DNA of 64,000 nucleotides, taken from contig JAZNNG010000028.1 of NCBI GenBank assembly GCA_045580165.1, positions 1 to 64,000 of the forward strand, written 5' to 3'. Below are positions 32,290-44,455 of the stretch, in pieces; the first letter of the stretch is position 1, and the number at the start of each line of letters is the position of its first letter. A program made the position numbers and the translations under genes. This DNA comes from UBA4717 sp045580165 (GTDB lineage Bacteria > Bacillota > Clostridia > Oscillospirales > CAG-272). The notes under the pieces are model-generated. The model saw only the letters and a list, made by a program, of their open reading frames with translations, was not told the DNA's origin and searched no databases.

Positions 32290-33900
32290 ATGAGTAAAGG
32301 ACAGATAGTTTTCCGTAACATCAAGCTTCCTTACGATAAGGACGAGGGCTATGCGCTCGAGTGTGCTCTCAAGAAGGCAGAGAAGCTTGGTATAGCGGCA
32401 AAGCTTGAGGACGCAAGAATACACAAAAAATCGGTCGACGCAAGAAGAATTGGCGGCAAGCCGAGCTTTGTGTACTCGATAGCGCTCGGGGCGGAGCAGA
32501 GCCCCGATAAAGCGGCGCTTGAGAAATTCGACGCTGTTTATATCGCAAGTGAAAGCATAAAGCCGGTTCTAGGAAACGAAACGCTTGGCGCAAGACCGAT
32601 AGTCGTGGGCTTTGGTCCGTGCGGAATGTGCGCGGCTATGCTCCTTGCTGAAAACGGATACAGACCAATAGTTATTGAACGCGGCTCGGATGCTGATAAC
32701 AGACGTGCCGCGGTCAAGCGCTTTTATAAGACGGGAGTGCTTGAAAGCAGTAATATACAGTTTGGCGCGGGCGGCGCGGGTACCTTCTCGGACGGTAAGC
32801 TTGTAACGAGGATCAACGACCCGAGATGCTCGTACGTGCTTGAAACAATGGTAGAGCTCGGAGCGCCCGACGAGGTGCTTTACAGCGCAAAGCCGCACGT
32901 TGGTACGGATAAGCTGCTCAGTGTTGTCAGAAACGCAGCTCACAGAATAAAGGAGCTTGGCGGAGAAATAAAATACAACGTAAAGCTTACTGACGTTACT
33001 GTCAAAGACGGCAGAATAACGCGTATAAAAACCGACGACGGCGAGGAATATGAGGTGTCCGTGCTGATACTTGCAATCGGACACAGTGCGAGGGACACCT
33101 ATGAAATGCTTTTTGACCGCGGTGTGTCTATGGAGGCGAAGCCATTTTCGGTAGGCGTCAGAATAGAGCATTTTCAGACGCGCGTTGACGAATCCTTATA
33201 CGGTAAGCTTGCTGGCGACCCAAGGCTCCCCAAGGGAGAATATGCGCTTTCGCACAGAGAAAACGGCCGTGCGGTCTATACCTTCTGTATGTGTCCCGGC
33301 GGCGAGGTGGTCGCCGCGGCGAGCGAGGAGGGCGGAGTGGTCACAAACGGAATGAGCAGCTTCGCAAGAGACGGAAAGAACGCAAACGCGGCGGTAGCGG
33401 TATCGGTTTCTCCCGAGGACTTCGGAAGCTCTCCGCTCGACGGAATAGAGTTCCAACGTCGACTTGAAAGACGCGCCTTTGAGCTCGGCGGCGGAGGATA
33501 TAAAGCTCCCTGCGAAACGGTCGGCGACTTTATTGATGGTAAAACGGAAAAGCTGAGAACACCGAAAATAATCCGTCCCACCTATATGAACGGAAACGTC
33601 AGGGTTGCCCGTATCGACAGTATTTTTCCAACCTACGTAAACTCTATGTTAAGACGCGGCTTTGAGGTGTTCGGCAATAAAATGAGATGCTTCAAGGACC
33701 CTGCGGCACCGCTTACGGGAGTTGAAACGAGAACCTCCGCACCCGTGAGAATAATGAGAAGCGAAAAATATACTGCGCTCGGTATAGACAATTTGTATCC
33801 GGGCGGAGAGGGCGCAGGATACGCGGGCGGAATTACCAGCGCCGCAGTCGATGGAATAAATATAGCGATGGCAGTAATGGAAAGATATAAGGCGGAATGA
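32290..33900 (+). CDS. FAD-dependent dehydrogenase (COG2509-like)
   Basis: A 536-aa flavoprotein of unknown substrate. An N-terminal 95-residue domain (with IGGKPSFVYSIAL) precedes the dinucleotide-binding motif G107-F-G-P-C-G112, VIERGSDADNRRAAV, then SNIQFGAGGAGTFSDGKL and the closing NLYPGGEGAGYAGGITSAAVDG. The family is common in Clostridia and annotated only as NAD(P)/FAD-dependent oxidoreductase. It lies between cdaR and an RseC-like gene, 9-10 bp apart on each side. Confidence 0.88.
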   Translation: MSKGQIVFRNIKLPYDKDEGYALECALKKAEKLGIAAKLEDARIHKKSVDARRIGGKPSFVYSIALGAEQSPDKAALEKFDAVYIASESIKPVLGNETLGARPIVVGFGPCGMCAAMLLAENGYRPIVIERGSDADNRRAAVKRFYKTGVLESSNIQFGAGGAGTFSDGKLVTRINDPRCSYVLETMVELGAPDEVLYSAKPHVGTDKLLSVVRNAAHRIKELGGEIKYNVKLTDVTVKDGRITRIKTDDGEEYEVSVLILAIGHSARDTYEMLFDRGVSMEAKPFSVGVRIEHFQTRVDESLYGKLAGDPRLPKGEYALSHRENGRAVYTFCMCPGGEVVAAASEEGGVVTNGMSSFARDGKNANAAVAVSVSPEDFGSSPLDGIEFQRRLERRAFELGGGGYKAPCETVGDFIDGKTEKLRTPKIIRPTYMNGNVRVARIDSIFPTYVNSMLRRGFEVFGNKMRCFKDPAAPLTGVETRTSAPVRIMRSEKYTALGIDNLYPGGEGAGYAGGITSAAVDGINIAMAVMERYKAE

Positions 33901-33910
33901 GGCGGTTATA

Positions 33911-34336
33911 ATGACGCAAAAGGCAAGGGTCATCTCACTTGACGGCGATTACGCCGTTGTGAGAGTATCAAGGAAAACAATATGTGAGGGATGTCATAAC
34001 ATGGACTCCTCCTGCAGTGCCTGCGTTGCCTTCGGGGACAAAAACGCGGAGTGCAGAGCGCTCAATCTGTGCGGCGCACAGGTGGGGGATACGGTCACAG
34101 TAAGGACCGAGTCGTCGCGCATCATAGGATATGCGGCGCTGGTATTTATAGCACCGATAGTCATAGCTCTTGCGGCTTATATGCTAAGTCAGCGACTTGG
34201 AAGCGCTTATCCTGCGCTTATGGCGCTTGGCGGATTTTTAGTTCCGTTCGGACTTTTTTGTTATCTGCTTGACAGAAAGATCAAGAAAACTCCCGATACC
34301 GAAATTGTTTCGGTCGACGATAAAGAAAATAAGTAA
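33911..34336 (+). CDS. SoxR-reducing system protein RseC family
   Basis: A 141-aa membrane protein with a cytoplasmic cysteine cluster, C25-EGC28 and C35-SAC38, and two adjacent membrane helices (about 74-96 and 100-121). RseC relatives work with Rnf-like electron transport or sigma-E control in proteobacteria; in Clostridia the role is unknown. Its neighbour is a flavoprotein, so a redox function is plausible. Confidence 0.82.
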   Translation: MTQKARVISLDGDYAVVRVSRKTICEGCHNMDSSCSACVAFGDKNAECRALNLCGAQVGDTVTVRTESSRIIGYAALVFIAPIVIALAAYMLSQRLGSAYPALMALGGFLVPFGLFCYLLDRKIKKTPDTEIVSVDDKENK

Positions 34337-34357
34337 TTCATACTCAAAAGAGGAACA

Positions 34358-36547
34358 ATGATAAACAGAAAGCTTAAAGAACCTGTACGCGAGTGGGTAT
34401 TGCTCAATCAACGTACCGAAGAAGACAACAGAATAATCGACTCGCTCTCGCGTGAGCTTGGCATAAGTAAGATCACGGCAGGACTTCTTTATGACAGAGA
34501 AATCAGAACCTGTGAGGCGGCAAGAGCGTTTATAGAGAGCAACCCTTGCTTCACGGGCTTTGCCGACCCGTTTACCATGTCGGATATGGAAAGAGCGTGC
34601 GAGAGGATAGAGCGCGCGGCGGCGCTTGGCGAGAAGACGGTGGTCTACGGCGACTATGATGTTGACGGTGTTACCGCCGTGTCGGTGTTGACGAGGTATC
34701 TTCGTGAATACGGACTTTTGGATACGGGATTTTATATTCCGAGCAGAATAGGCGAGGGCTACGGACTAAATACGCGCTCCATAGATAAGCTCAAGGAGGA
34801 CGGCGTTCAGCTTATAGTGACCGTTGATACGGGAATCACGGCAATCGAGGAGATCGTGTACGCCGCCGAAAACGGAATAGACGTGGTTGTTACAGACCAC
34901 CACGAGTACAGGAAAAACGCCGAGACGGGCGAGATGGAGCTGCCGCGTGTGCCGTCGGTAAATCCGAGAAGATGCGACTGCTCTTATCCGTTTAAGGAGC
35001 TTGCGGGTGTCGGCGTTGTGTTCAGACTTATTACTGCGCTTGAAATGAGAAAAAGCGGTCTTGACTGTGCGAACGCCACGAAAAAAATAATTGGTGAGTA
35101 CGCAGAGCTTATCGCGATCGGAACTGTTGCCGACGTAATGCCGTTGTACGGTGAAAACCGCGATATAGTGAAGGCGGGACTTAAGGCGCTTGAAAAGCCG
35201 AGATTTGTCGGAACGAAGGCGCTTGTGTCGCTTGCGGCGGGAATTGACTATAATAACGGAGCCTCATTAAAAAAGATAAACACAAATCTGATATGCTTCA
35301 CGCTTGCCCCCAGAATAAACGCGGTGGGACGAATGGGAAGCGCGTCGGTAGCGGCAGAGCTTTTTATGACCGAGGATGCAGAGAAGGCGGACGAGATAGC
35401 CGCAGAGCTTTGCGGTATGAACACGCTCAGACAGAAGGAAGAGAACGATATTTTAGTAGAGGCGCTTGCGAAAATCGAAAGTGAGATGTCGGCAAACGAC
35501 TCCGTGATAGTTCTTGACGACGACAGATGGCATCACGGCGTTATAGGTATCGTGGCATCCCGCCTTACCGAAAAATACGGACTTCCGAGTATTCTCGTAT
35601 CGTTTGAGGGTAACGTGTCGGGTGAGCCGAGTGATAAGGATATCGGTAAAGGCTCGGGCAGAAGTGTAAAGGGACTTGACCTGGTCGACGCGCTCAACCA
35701 TTGCCGTCAGAGCCTCGTCAAGTACGGAGGACACGAGCTTGCCGCAGGACTCACGGTAGAGAGAGGAAGCCTCGACGAATTCAAGAGGGCAATAAACGCA
35801 TACGCTGCCGAAAGGCTTTCAAGCGAGACCGAAACCTTGAAAATTTTCGCCGACAGCGAGATAACCATTGAAAATATAACGAGCGACTTGGCAATGGAAA
35901 TAAATCTGCTCGAGCCGTTCGGTCAGGCAAATCCAAAGCCGCAGTTTATACTAAAGGATGCAACCGTAAAGGACGTAATTCCGCTTAAGGAAGGAAAGCA
36001 TATCAAGCTTTTGCTTACGGACGGAAGAAGCACTCTTACGGCGCTTGGATTTGGAATGCAGTACGATTCCTTCTGCTTTGCAAGGGGAGATAAAATAGAC
36101 CTGCTCGGGCAGATAGAGATAAACGAGTTTATGGGCAATGTGGACGCTCAGCTACATATCAAGGACGTAAGATGCTCAAAAGAGCTTTCGGAAAAGAGAA
36201 ACGAGGATATAAGCCTTTATAACGGAGCGCTTCACGGCGGAGCTTATCCCGAAAAAATGCTTCCCGAAAGAGAAGACTTTGCTCTCATTTACAGATTTCT
36301 CAAGAAAAGCACCTCTGATTGCGTAAGGTATAATCTTTACGGAATATGCGCGAGAATAAAGCGCGGAGAGAGCTACCCATATATAAAGCTCAGGGCGGTG
36401 CTTGATATACTGAGTGAGCTTTCACTCATAACCTATACTCAGGAAAACGGTGAATTTTGTACGGTAAGCATTAATAAAGGAGCAGACAGAGTAGATTTAT
36501 CAAGCTCTGAGCTATTTAAAAATCTTGCACGTCACGCCGTCAGGTGA
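34358..36547 (+). CDS. recJ: Single-stranded-DNA exonuclease RecJ
   Basis: 5'-3' ssDNA exonuclease of recombination and mismatch repair, 729 aa. DHH phosphoesterase motifs: YGDYDVDG (Y97-G104), TDHHEY (D180-H182), ELAGVGVVFRLI; then the DHHA1 domain with KYGGHELAAGLT and an OB domain (about 495-600). It has a C-terminal extension of roughly 150 residues (from DISLYNGALHGG) seen in many Clostridia. Its stop nearly touches the relA start. Confidence 0.95.
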   Translation: MINRKLKEPVREWVLLNQRTEEDNRIIDSLSRELGISKITAGLLYDREIRTCEAARAFIESNPCFTGFADPFTMSDMERACERIERAAALGEKTVVYGDYDVDGVTAVSVLTRYLREYGLLDTGFYIPSRIGEGYGLNTRSIDKLKEDGVQLIVTVDTGITAIEEIVYAAENGIDVVVTDHHEYRKNAETGEMELPRVPSVNPRRCDCSYPFKELAGVGVVFRLITALEMRKSGLDCANATKKIIGEYAELIAIGTVADVMPLYGENRDIVKAGLKALEKPRFVGTKALVSLAAGIDYNNGASLKKINTNLICFTLAPRINAVGRMGSASVAAELFMTEDAEKADEIAAELCGMNTLRQKEENDILVEALAKIESEMSANDSVIVLDDDRWHHGVIGIVASRLTEKYGLPSILVSFEGNVSGEPSDKDIGKGSGRSVKGLDLVDALNHCRQSLVKYGGHELAAGLTVERGSLDEFKRAINAYAAERLSSETETLKIFADSEITIENITSDLAMEINLLEPFGQANPKPQFILKDATVKDVIPLKEGKHIKLLLTDGRSTLTALGFGMQYDSFCFARGDKIDLLGQIEINEFMGNVDAQLHIKDVRCSKELSEKRNEDISLYNGALHGGAYPEKMLPEREDFALIYRFLKKSTSDCVRYNLYGICARIKRGESYPYIKLRAVLDILSELSLITYTQENGEFCTVSINKGADRVDLSSSELFKNLARHAVR

Positions 36548-36552
36548 TATAT

Positions 36553-38763
<2,211 letters not shown>

Positions 38764-38800
38764 GCTTTTATATAAACTTGAAAACGGAGTGAAGAAAAAA

Positions 38801-39253
38801 GTGAAGGCAGTACTGCAAAGAGTGCTTGAAGCGAGGGTCGAGGTCGACGGACGCATAATAGGCGAGATTGGTGAAGGACTTATGATACTTTTGGGAGTGG
38901 CAAACGGCGACACCGAAAAAGACGCGGAGCTTTTGTGTGATAAGATAGTCAAGCTGCGTATCTTTTCGGACGAAAACGGAAAGATGAATCGTTCGCTCAT
39001 CGACGTCGGCGGAGATATGCTTGTGGTCTCCAATTTTACCCTCAACGCCAATTACCGACACGGCAACCGTCCCGATTATCTTAACTCCGCGCCTCCCGAC
39101 GAGGCAAACAGACTTTACGAATATTTCAAAAAGAGGGCGGCCGAGAGCGTGCTTCGCGTTGAAAGCGGAGAATTCGGCGCCGATATGAAGGTCAGCTTAA
39201 TAAACGACGGTCCGGTGACCGTTTGTATGGACAGCGAAATTCTGAAAAAATAA
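38801..39253 (+). CDS. dtd: D-aminoacyl-tRNA deacylase
   Basis: Removes D-amino acids mistakenly attached to tRNA. 150 aa from a GTG: (V/M)KAVLQRVLEARVEVDGR, with GLMILLGV, the catalytic SNFTLNANYRHGNRPDY (SQxTL/A-like motif) and the C-terminal NDGPVTVCMDS (NxGPVT motif). GGAG lies 11 nt upstream; a GTG four codons earlier lacks any site. Follows relA, the usual Bacillota order. Confidence 0.96.
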   Translation: MKAVLQRVLEARVEVDGRIIGEIGEGLMILLGVANGDTEKDAELLCDKIVKLRIFSDENGKMNRSLIDVGGDMLVVSNFTLNANYRHGNRPDYLNSAPPDEANRLYEYFKKRAAESVLRVESGEFGADMKVSLINDGPVTVCMDSEILKK

Positions 39254-39272
39254 GAAAAAGGTCGGACGTATT

Positions 39273-40772
39273 ATGAAAATTACTATAAACGGAAACCTTG
39301 GCGTAAACAGATACTACGTGCAGTCGCTTTGTCAGCTTTTCTTCCCGGGAGAAAAATTTTCCGAGAAGGAGGAGGTGACCGAGGAGACCCCCGTGCTTGA
39401 GCTCAGCGTTGATAAAAACGAGGATGGTACGGCTGTAATTGCAAAAGCCTCATTCAACCTCGGCGGCAAAAACGTAACTGAGACGAGCGAGCTCGAGATA
39501 AAGAAGGGCTCGGAGGAGGTAAAGCAGGCGAAAAAGGCGCTTGGAGAGGCAATATACAAGGCGGGCTCGGAGCTTACGGGAAAGACTCCCTCGTGGGGAA
39601 TGCTCGTGGGTATAAGACCTGCGAAGCTTGCCCTTGAGCTTCTTGACGCAGGAAAGAGTCCTATGGCGGTGCGTAAGCATCTCCGCCACGAATTTCTCGT
39701 CAACCCGAAGAAGGCGTCGCTCTGCATAGACGTGGCACAGAACGAGAAGGCAATTCTTGAGCTCGCGCCCGAGGACACCTGCAGCCTTTACATTTCAATA
39801 CCATTCTGCCCGTCAAAGTGCGCATACTGCAGCTTCGTTTCGTATTCAACGAACAGGCTTCTGTCTATGATACCCGACTACGTTGACAGACTCTGCCGTG
39901 ATATTGAGAGCGCGGCAAGACAGATAAAGCGAGCAGGGAAGAAGCTTGTTACCATCTATATCGGAGGCGGAACTCCGACGGTGCTTACCGAAAACGATCT
40001 TGAAAGACTTCTTGCGGCGGTAAACAAGAGCTTTGATACGTCCGAGCTGCTTGAGTTTACCCTCGAAGCGGGCAGACCGGATACTATAACCCCCGAAAAG
40101 ATGGATATAGCAAAGCGCTACGGTGTAACGAGAGTAAGCATCAATCCTCAGACGCTTAACAACGCGATACTTGAAAACATCGGAAGAAAGCATACCGCAG
40201 AGGATTTCTACAAGGCGTATGAAATAGCGCGAGCATCGGGAATCAGAGATATAAACTGTGACCTTATCGCAGGACTTCCCGGCGAGAGCTATCCGAGCTT
40301 TGCAAAGTCTGTCGACTCGGTCATAGCGCTTGCCCCCGAAAACATAACGGTACATACCTTCTGCGTAAAGAAATCCGCAGAGATACGCACGAGCGAAAGC
40401 AATATCTTCAAGCGCAGCGGCAACGATACCGCAAAGAGCGTTGACTATGCTCAGCTCAGAATGAAGAATTCAGGATACAAGCCCTACTATATGTACAGAC
40501 AGAAAAATGCGGCAAGCAACCTTGAGAACGTAGGCTTTTCGGTAGACGGGCACATGGGAATATACAACGTGCTGATAATGGAGGAAAAGCATACCATTTT
40601 TGCTATCGGAGCAGGTGCGGTCGCAAAGCTTGTGAAAACCGATGAAAACGGAATAATAAGGATACAAAGAATATATGAGCCGAAATACCCGTATGAATAT
40701 ATGAGGGAAGATGAGGCAGAAAACGAAAAGAGATATCTTGACGCAATAGATAGCTTCTTTTTCGGGAAATAA
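39273..40772 (+). CDS. hemZ: Coproporphyrinogen III oxidase-like radical SAM enzyme HemZ
   Basis: An oxygen-independent coproporphyrinogen dehydrogenase-type enzyme. 499 aa; an N-terminal 160-residue domain precedes the radical-SAM core with C179-x3-C183-x2-C186 in FCPSKCAYCSF, TIYIGGGTPT, EAGRPDTITPEKM and INPQTLNNAILENIGRKH. No other haem-synthesis gene is nearby, so a different radical SAM role, as for HemW-like proteins, cannot be excluded. Last gene of the cdaA-relA transcription unit. Confidence 0.9.
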   Translation: MKITINGNLGVNRYYVQSLCQLFFPGEKFSEKEEVTEETPVLELSVDKNEDGTAVIAKASFNLGGKNVTETSELEIKKGSEEVKQAKKALGEAIYKAGSELTGKTPSWGMLVGIRPAKLALELLDAGKSPMAVRKHLRHEFLVNPKKASLCIDVAQNEKAILELAPEDTCSLYISIPFCPSKCAYCSFVSYSTNRLLSMIPDYVDRLCRDIESAARQIKRAGKKLVTIYIGGGTPTVLTENDLERLLAAVNKSFDTSELLEFTLEAGRPDTITPEKMDIAKRYGVTRVSINPQTLNNAILENIGRKHTAEDFYKAYEIARASGIRDINCDLIAGLPGESYPSFAKSVDSVIALAPENITVHTFCVKKSAEIRTSESNIFKRSGNDTAKSVDYAQLRMKNSGYKPYYMYRQKNAASNLENVGFSVDGHMGIYNVLIMEEKHTIFAIGAGAVAKLVKTDENGIIRIQRIYEPKYPYEYMREDEAENEKRYLDAIDSFFFGK

Positions 40773-40834
40773 CTTCAAGCCCCGTCTTTTTACCAAAAAG
40801 GGTATTTTCTGCCCGATATAATAAAGGGGTACTT

Positions 40835-41722
40835 ATGGAAATAAAAACCCGCTTTGACAGCGAGACTCAAAAAATTGAATACGTTGCCCTCTGTGAAAAA
40901 GAGTTTTCGGAGGCAGTTAACAATTGTGTAAACGAGCTTGATAAAACCGAAGGGTTAAAATTTATAACTCTCAGCGGACCTACCTGCTCGGGAAAAACCA
41001 CGGCGGCGCAAATACTCGTTGACGAGATGAGCAAACGAGGAAAGAAGGTCGGTGTGATCTCAATCGACGATTTTTATCTTGAAAGACGCGTGCTTGACTT
41101 ACGCGGGAAGCTCGACTACGATTCGGTCGATACTATTGACCTTGAGATGCTGAAGCAGGTTATAGACGGGATAGAGGACGGAGAAACGGTCAGAATACCG
41201 ATATACTCGTTTATTAGCGGAGAACGAACAGGATACAGAGATTACGACGGCAGTCCGGGTATTACTCTTTTTGAGGGAATACAGGCAATTTACCCCGAAA
41301 TAAGGGCGCTTTTTGACAAGGATGATACGAAAAGCGTGTATATAAGCGTTGAAACCGGAGTAAGCGTAAACGGCATCGAGGTCAGTGCGCGTACCGTAAG
41401 ACTTTTCAGACGCCTCGTCAGGGACTTTGCAAAGCGCTCAAGCTCACCCGAGTTTACTCTCAAGCTGTGGGAAAGCGTTTCTGCGAACGAGGACGCCTCA
41501 ATACTTCCGTACGCGGATCGCTCCGACTACAAAATAGACTCGCTTATGGGATACGAAATAAGCGTTATCAAGGAACCGCTGCTTAAGCTTCTTGATATGA
41601 TAAGACCTGATAGCGCGTACTTTGATTACGTGCAGAATATAAAGAAAATTTTTGACGGAGCAGAGACTCTGTCTGCGTCTTATTTACCCGAAAATTCTTT
41701 GTACAGAGAATTCGTTTTATAA
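40835..41722 (+). CDS. Uridine kinase/phosphoribulokinase family protein
   Basis: A 295-aa nucleoside-kinase-like P-loop enzyme: Walker A G48-PTCSGKT55, then VISIDDFYLERR, DYDSVDTIDLEML, and TLFEGIQAIYPEI. About 45 residues precede the P-loop, longer than classical uridine kinase, and the C-terminal part differs. Clostridial relatives are annotated as nucleoside kinases; the substrate is unknown. A TATAAT (about 40817-40822) and AAGGGG lie upstream. Confidence 0.8.
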   Translation: MEIKTRFDSETQKIEYVALCEKEFSEAVNNCVNELDKTEGLKFITLSGPTCSGKTTAAQILVDEMSKRGKKVGVISIDDFYLERRVLDLRGKLDYDSVDTIDLEMLKQVIDGIEDGETVRIPIYSFISGERTGYRDYDGSPGITLFEGIQAIYPEIRALFDKDDTKSVYISVETGVSVNGIEVSARTVRLFRRLVRDFAKRSSSPEFTLKLWESVSANEDASILPYADRSDYKIDSLMGYEISVIKEPLLKLLDMIRPDSAYFDYVQNIKKIFDGAETLSASYLPENSLYREFVL

Positions 41723-41740
41723 GACCGCAAAGGGAGATAT

Positions 41741-43351
41741 ATGTCAACACAGAAAAGATTTTTCTCCGGAATGCTCATACTGACCTTTTCAAACGTTCTG
41801 ATAAAGGCAGTAGGGCTTTTATTCAAAATACCTCTTACAAACCTGATAGGCGAAACCGGAATGGGATATTTTAACGCCGCCTATACCATATATGCGTGGT
41901 TTTATATGCTCACCACGGCAGGCTTGTCGGTTGCGGTTTCTATGATAGTCAGCGAAAGCCGCGCGAGAGCAAATACGGGGCAGATAAAGGTTATAGTCAG
42001 GGCCGTGCTTCTTCTTTTCTTTGCGATAGGTGCGGCAGGTACGCTGATAATGGTGCTCGGAGCAGGTAAATTTGCAGAGCTTATACGCGTGCCCGAGGCG
42101 GCAATATGTATAGCTGCGATAGCTCCGTCACTGTTTTTCAGTTGTATGTCGAGCGCTCTCAGAGGATACTTCCAGGGATATCAGATAATGTTTCCCACCG
42201 CAGTATCGCAGATAATGGAGGCTCTCGGTAAGCTGTTTATCGGAATTTCCATAGCAAAGTACACGCTTTCGCTTGGGATGAAGACGCAGAATGTCGCGGC
42301 GTGCGCGCTTCTCGGAATAGCGATAGGCGTTGCGGCGGGATTTCTGTTTCTGACGGTTGCAAAGCTTTGCTTCAACGAGAAAAAATACAACGGAGAATAT
42401 GAGCGTCTTGAAGGCGACGTAACGAGTATTCAAAGCGGACGCAGTATTGCCGCAAGACTTATCAAGATAGCGGTGCCCATAACCATAAGCTCGTCGGTAA
42501 TGAGTCTTACAAGCATATTTGATACGGTAATTATGCCCGGCGGTCTTATGTCGTACGGATACACCAACGAGGAAGCAGTAATGATCTACGGTAACTACAC
42601 CTCGCTTGCAGTTCCGATGTTCAATCTGCCGCCCGTTCTGATTTACGCAATAACCTATTCGGTAGTGCCGCTTATAACCGCGTCGGTAACAAGACGTGAG
42701 CACGAGGACGCAAGAAGATATATGCGCTCGTCGATGAAGCTCACCTCGCTTATTGCAATGCCATGCGCGATAGGCCTCGGTGTACTTGCGTACCAGATAC
42801 TTTCTATGTTCTTCAGAGCAGATATGGTGGCAAACGGAGCAGGTATGCTTACGGCTCTCGCACCGTCGGTATTCTTCGTTTGTCTTGTAGCAATAACAAA
42901 CGCGATACTTCAGGCGTGCGGCAGAGAGAGAATGCCCATAATATCAATGCTTGCAGGCTCTGCGGTAAAGCTTGTCGGCAGTATCGTGCTTATTCCGCTT
43001 CTCGGAAAGTACGGAAGCCCCGTAAGTACGCTTATATGCTATATGACGATAGTAGTGTTCAATATGTACTTCGTTGCAAAATACGCCGGGGTCACACCGT
43101 CAGTCGTAAACGTATACTTAAAGCCGCTTATAGCGAGCGCGGTGTGCGGTGTTACCGCGATGCTTGTGTCCTATAAGCTTTTGCCCATCGTAGGCAACTC
43201 GCTTTCAACGGTAGCATCCATTGCGTGTGCAGTAATCGTTTACGCGGTGCTTGTGCTTCTTTTGAGATGCTTGACCCGCGAGGACGTTGAGGTGCTTCCA
43301 AAGGGCGACAAGGTATACGCAATATTAAAAAAACTTAAGGCAATAAATTAA
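41741..43351 (+). CDS. SpoVB/MurJ-like polysaccharide flippase
   Basis: A 536-aa integral membrane protein of the MOP/PST superfamily with about 14 hydrophobic segments. It starts with GMLILTFSNVLIKAVGLLFKIPLTNLIGETGMGYFNAAYTIY, the typical SpoVB/YabM opening. Relatives flip lipid-linked cell-wall precursors, in spore cortex or vegetative peptidoglycan. In Bacillus subtilis the homologous gene yabM precedes yabN (mazG), yabO, yabP and yabQ, the same order as here, supporting a wall or spore role. Confidence 0.9.
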   Translation: MSTQKRFFSGMLILTFSNVLIKAVGLLFKIPLTNLIGETGMGYFNAAYTIYAWFYMLTTAGLSVAVSMIVSESRARANTGQIKVIVRAVLLLFFAIGAAGTLIMVLGAGKFAELIRVPEAAICIAAIAPSLFFSCMSSALRGYFQGYQIMFPTAVSQIMEALGKLFIGISIAKYTLSLGMKTQNVAACALLGIAIGVAAGFLFLTVAKLCFNEKKYNGEYERLEGDVTSIQSGRSIAARLIKIAVPITISSSVMSLTSIFDTVIMPGGLMSYGYTNEEAVMIYGNYTSLAVPMFNLPPVLIYAITYSVVPLITASVTRREHEDARRYMRSSMKLTSLIAMPCAIGLGVLAYQILSMFFRADMVANGAGMLTALAPSVFFVCLVAITNAILQACGRERMPIISMLAGSAVKLVGSIVLIPLLGKYGSPVSTLICYMTIVVFNMYFVAKYAGVTPSVVNVYLKPLIASAVCGVTAMLVSYKLLPIVGNSLSTVASIACAVIVYAVLVLLLRCLTREDVEVLPKGDKVYAILKKLKAIN

Positions 43352-43360
43352 GGTAATAAA

Positions 43361-44023
43361 ATGGACAAGATAAGGGAGCTTAAAAGCAAAGAAAGCTATA
43401 CGTTCGACGATCTTCAGAGTATAATGAGGATATTGCGCTCACCCGAAGGATGCCCGTGGGACAGAGAGCAGAATCATGCGAGTATAAGAAAAAACTTTAT
43501 AGAGGAGACCTACGAGGTCGCCGAGGCAATAGATACCGACAGCCCCGTGCTTCTTTGCGAGGAGCTTGGCGACGTAATGATGCAGGTAGTGTTCCATACC
43601 GAGATGGAACGGGAGTCGGGCAGGTTTGAAATGAGCGACGTTATAAACGGAGTCTGCAAAAAACTCATCCACCGACATCCTCACGTTTTCGGAGATGTCT
43701 GCGCGGACACATCTGAGAAGGTCCTCAACAACTGGGACGCTATTAAGAAAGAGGAAAAGGGACTCAAGGATATAGGCGACGTGCTCGCCTCGGTCCCCAC
43801 AACTCTGCCGTCACTTATGAAGGCACAGAAAATGATAAAAAAAGCGGCGAAATCGGGAGTGAGTCTGTGTGACCAAGGCACAGAGTTTGACGGCTTGAAT
43901 GCCGCAGAGTACGCGGAAATTCTGATGAAAATTTGTGAGAGCGCGGCGCGCGGCGGAGTGGATCTTGAGGAAATTCTTGACAGAAAATGTAAAGAGACGG
44001 TAAATATTTACAAAAAACCGTGA
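43361..44023 (+). CDS. mazG: Nucleoside triphosphate pyrophosphohydrolase MazG
   Basis: Hydrolyses non-canonical NTPs to NMP and pyrophosphate. 220 aa: IMRILRSPEGCPWDREQNHASIRKNFIEETYEVAEAID, then EELGDVMMQVVFH (metal-binding acids), and LIHRHPHVFG, all hallmark MazG sequences; NNWDAIKKEEKG follows. It lacks the N-terminal methylase-like domain fused in Bacillus YabN. It lies between the flippase and hup. Confidence 0.95.
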   Translation: MDKIRELKSKESYTFDDLQSIMRILRSPEGCPWDREQNHASIRKNFIEETYEVAEAIDTDSPVLLCEELGDVMMQVVFHTEMERESGRFEMSDVINGVCKKLIHRHPHVFGDVCADTSEKVLNNWDAIKKEEKGLKDIGDVLASVPTTLPSLMKAQKMIKKAAKSGVSLCDQGTEFDGLNAAEYAEILMKICESAARGGVDLEEILDRKCKETVNIYKKP

Positions 44024-44072
44024 GAAACCTTGATTTATGTGCAAAAAAAGCAAAAAATGTTGGTAAATACTC

Positions 44073-44101
44073 TTGATATTCAGTAAAATTAATGATATAA
44101 T
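44073..44101 (+). promoter_or_regulatory. Promoter of hup
   Basis: -35 TTGATA (44073-44078), 17-bp spacer and -10 TATAAT (44096-44101), about 70 bp before the hup start. Confidence 0.78.
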
Positions 44102-44173
44102 ATAACTACCGATATTGTAATGAAAATTACTTAATCAGGACAAAAAATTTTTCATCAGAAAGGGTTTATCAAA

Positions 44174-44449
44174 ATGAACAAGACACAGTTAATCGAAGCA
44201 GTAGCAGCAGCATCCGGTCTCAAGAAGACGGAAAGCGAAAAGGCAGTTAACGCTGTATTCGCATCCATCGAAAACGCTCTCGCAGCAGGCGATAAGGTTC
44301 AGCTCGTTGGCTTTGGTACCTTCGGCGTAAAGACAAGGGCAGCTCGTCAGGGCCGTAACCCCCAGACAGGCAAGGCTATGACAATCGCAGCATCTAAGGG
44401 CGTATCCTTCTCTGCAGGCTCCGCGCTCAAGGCAAAGGTAAACAAGTAA
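44174..44449 (+). CDS. hup: DNA-binding protein HU
   Basis: Nucleoid histone-like dimer, 91 aa: MNKTQLIEAVAAASGLKKTESEKAVNAVF, VQLVGFGTFGVKTRAARQGRNPQTGKAM (the beta-arm) and FSAGSALKAKVN. AAAGGG precedes the ATG. It is likely highly expressed judging by its codon choice and own promoter. yabO follows after 6 bp. Confidence 0.98.
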   Translation: MNKTQLIEAVAAASGLKKTESEKAVNAVFASIENALAAGDKVQLVGFGTFGVKTRAARQGRNPQTGKAMTIAASKGVSFSAGSALKAKVNK

Positions 44450-44455
44450 TTAAAA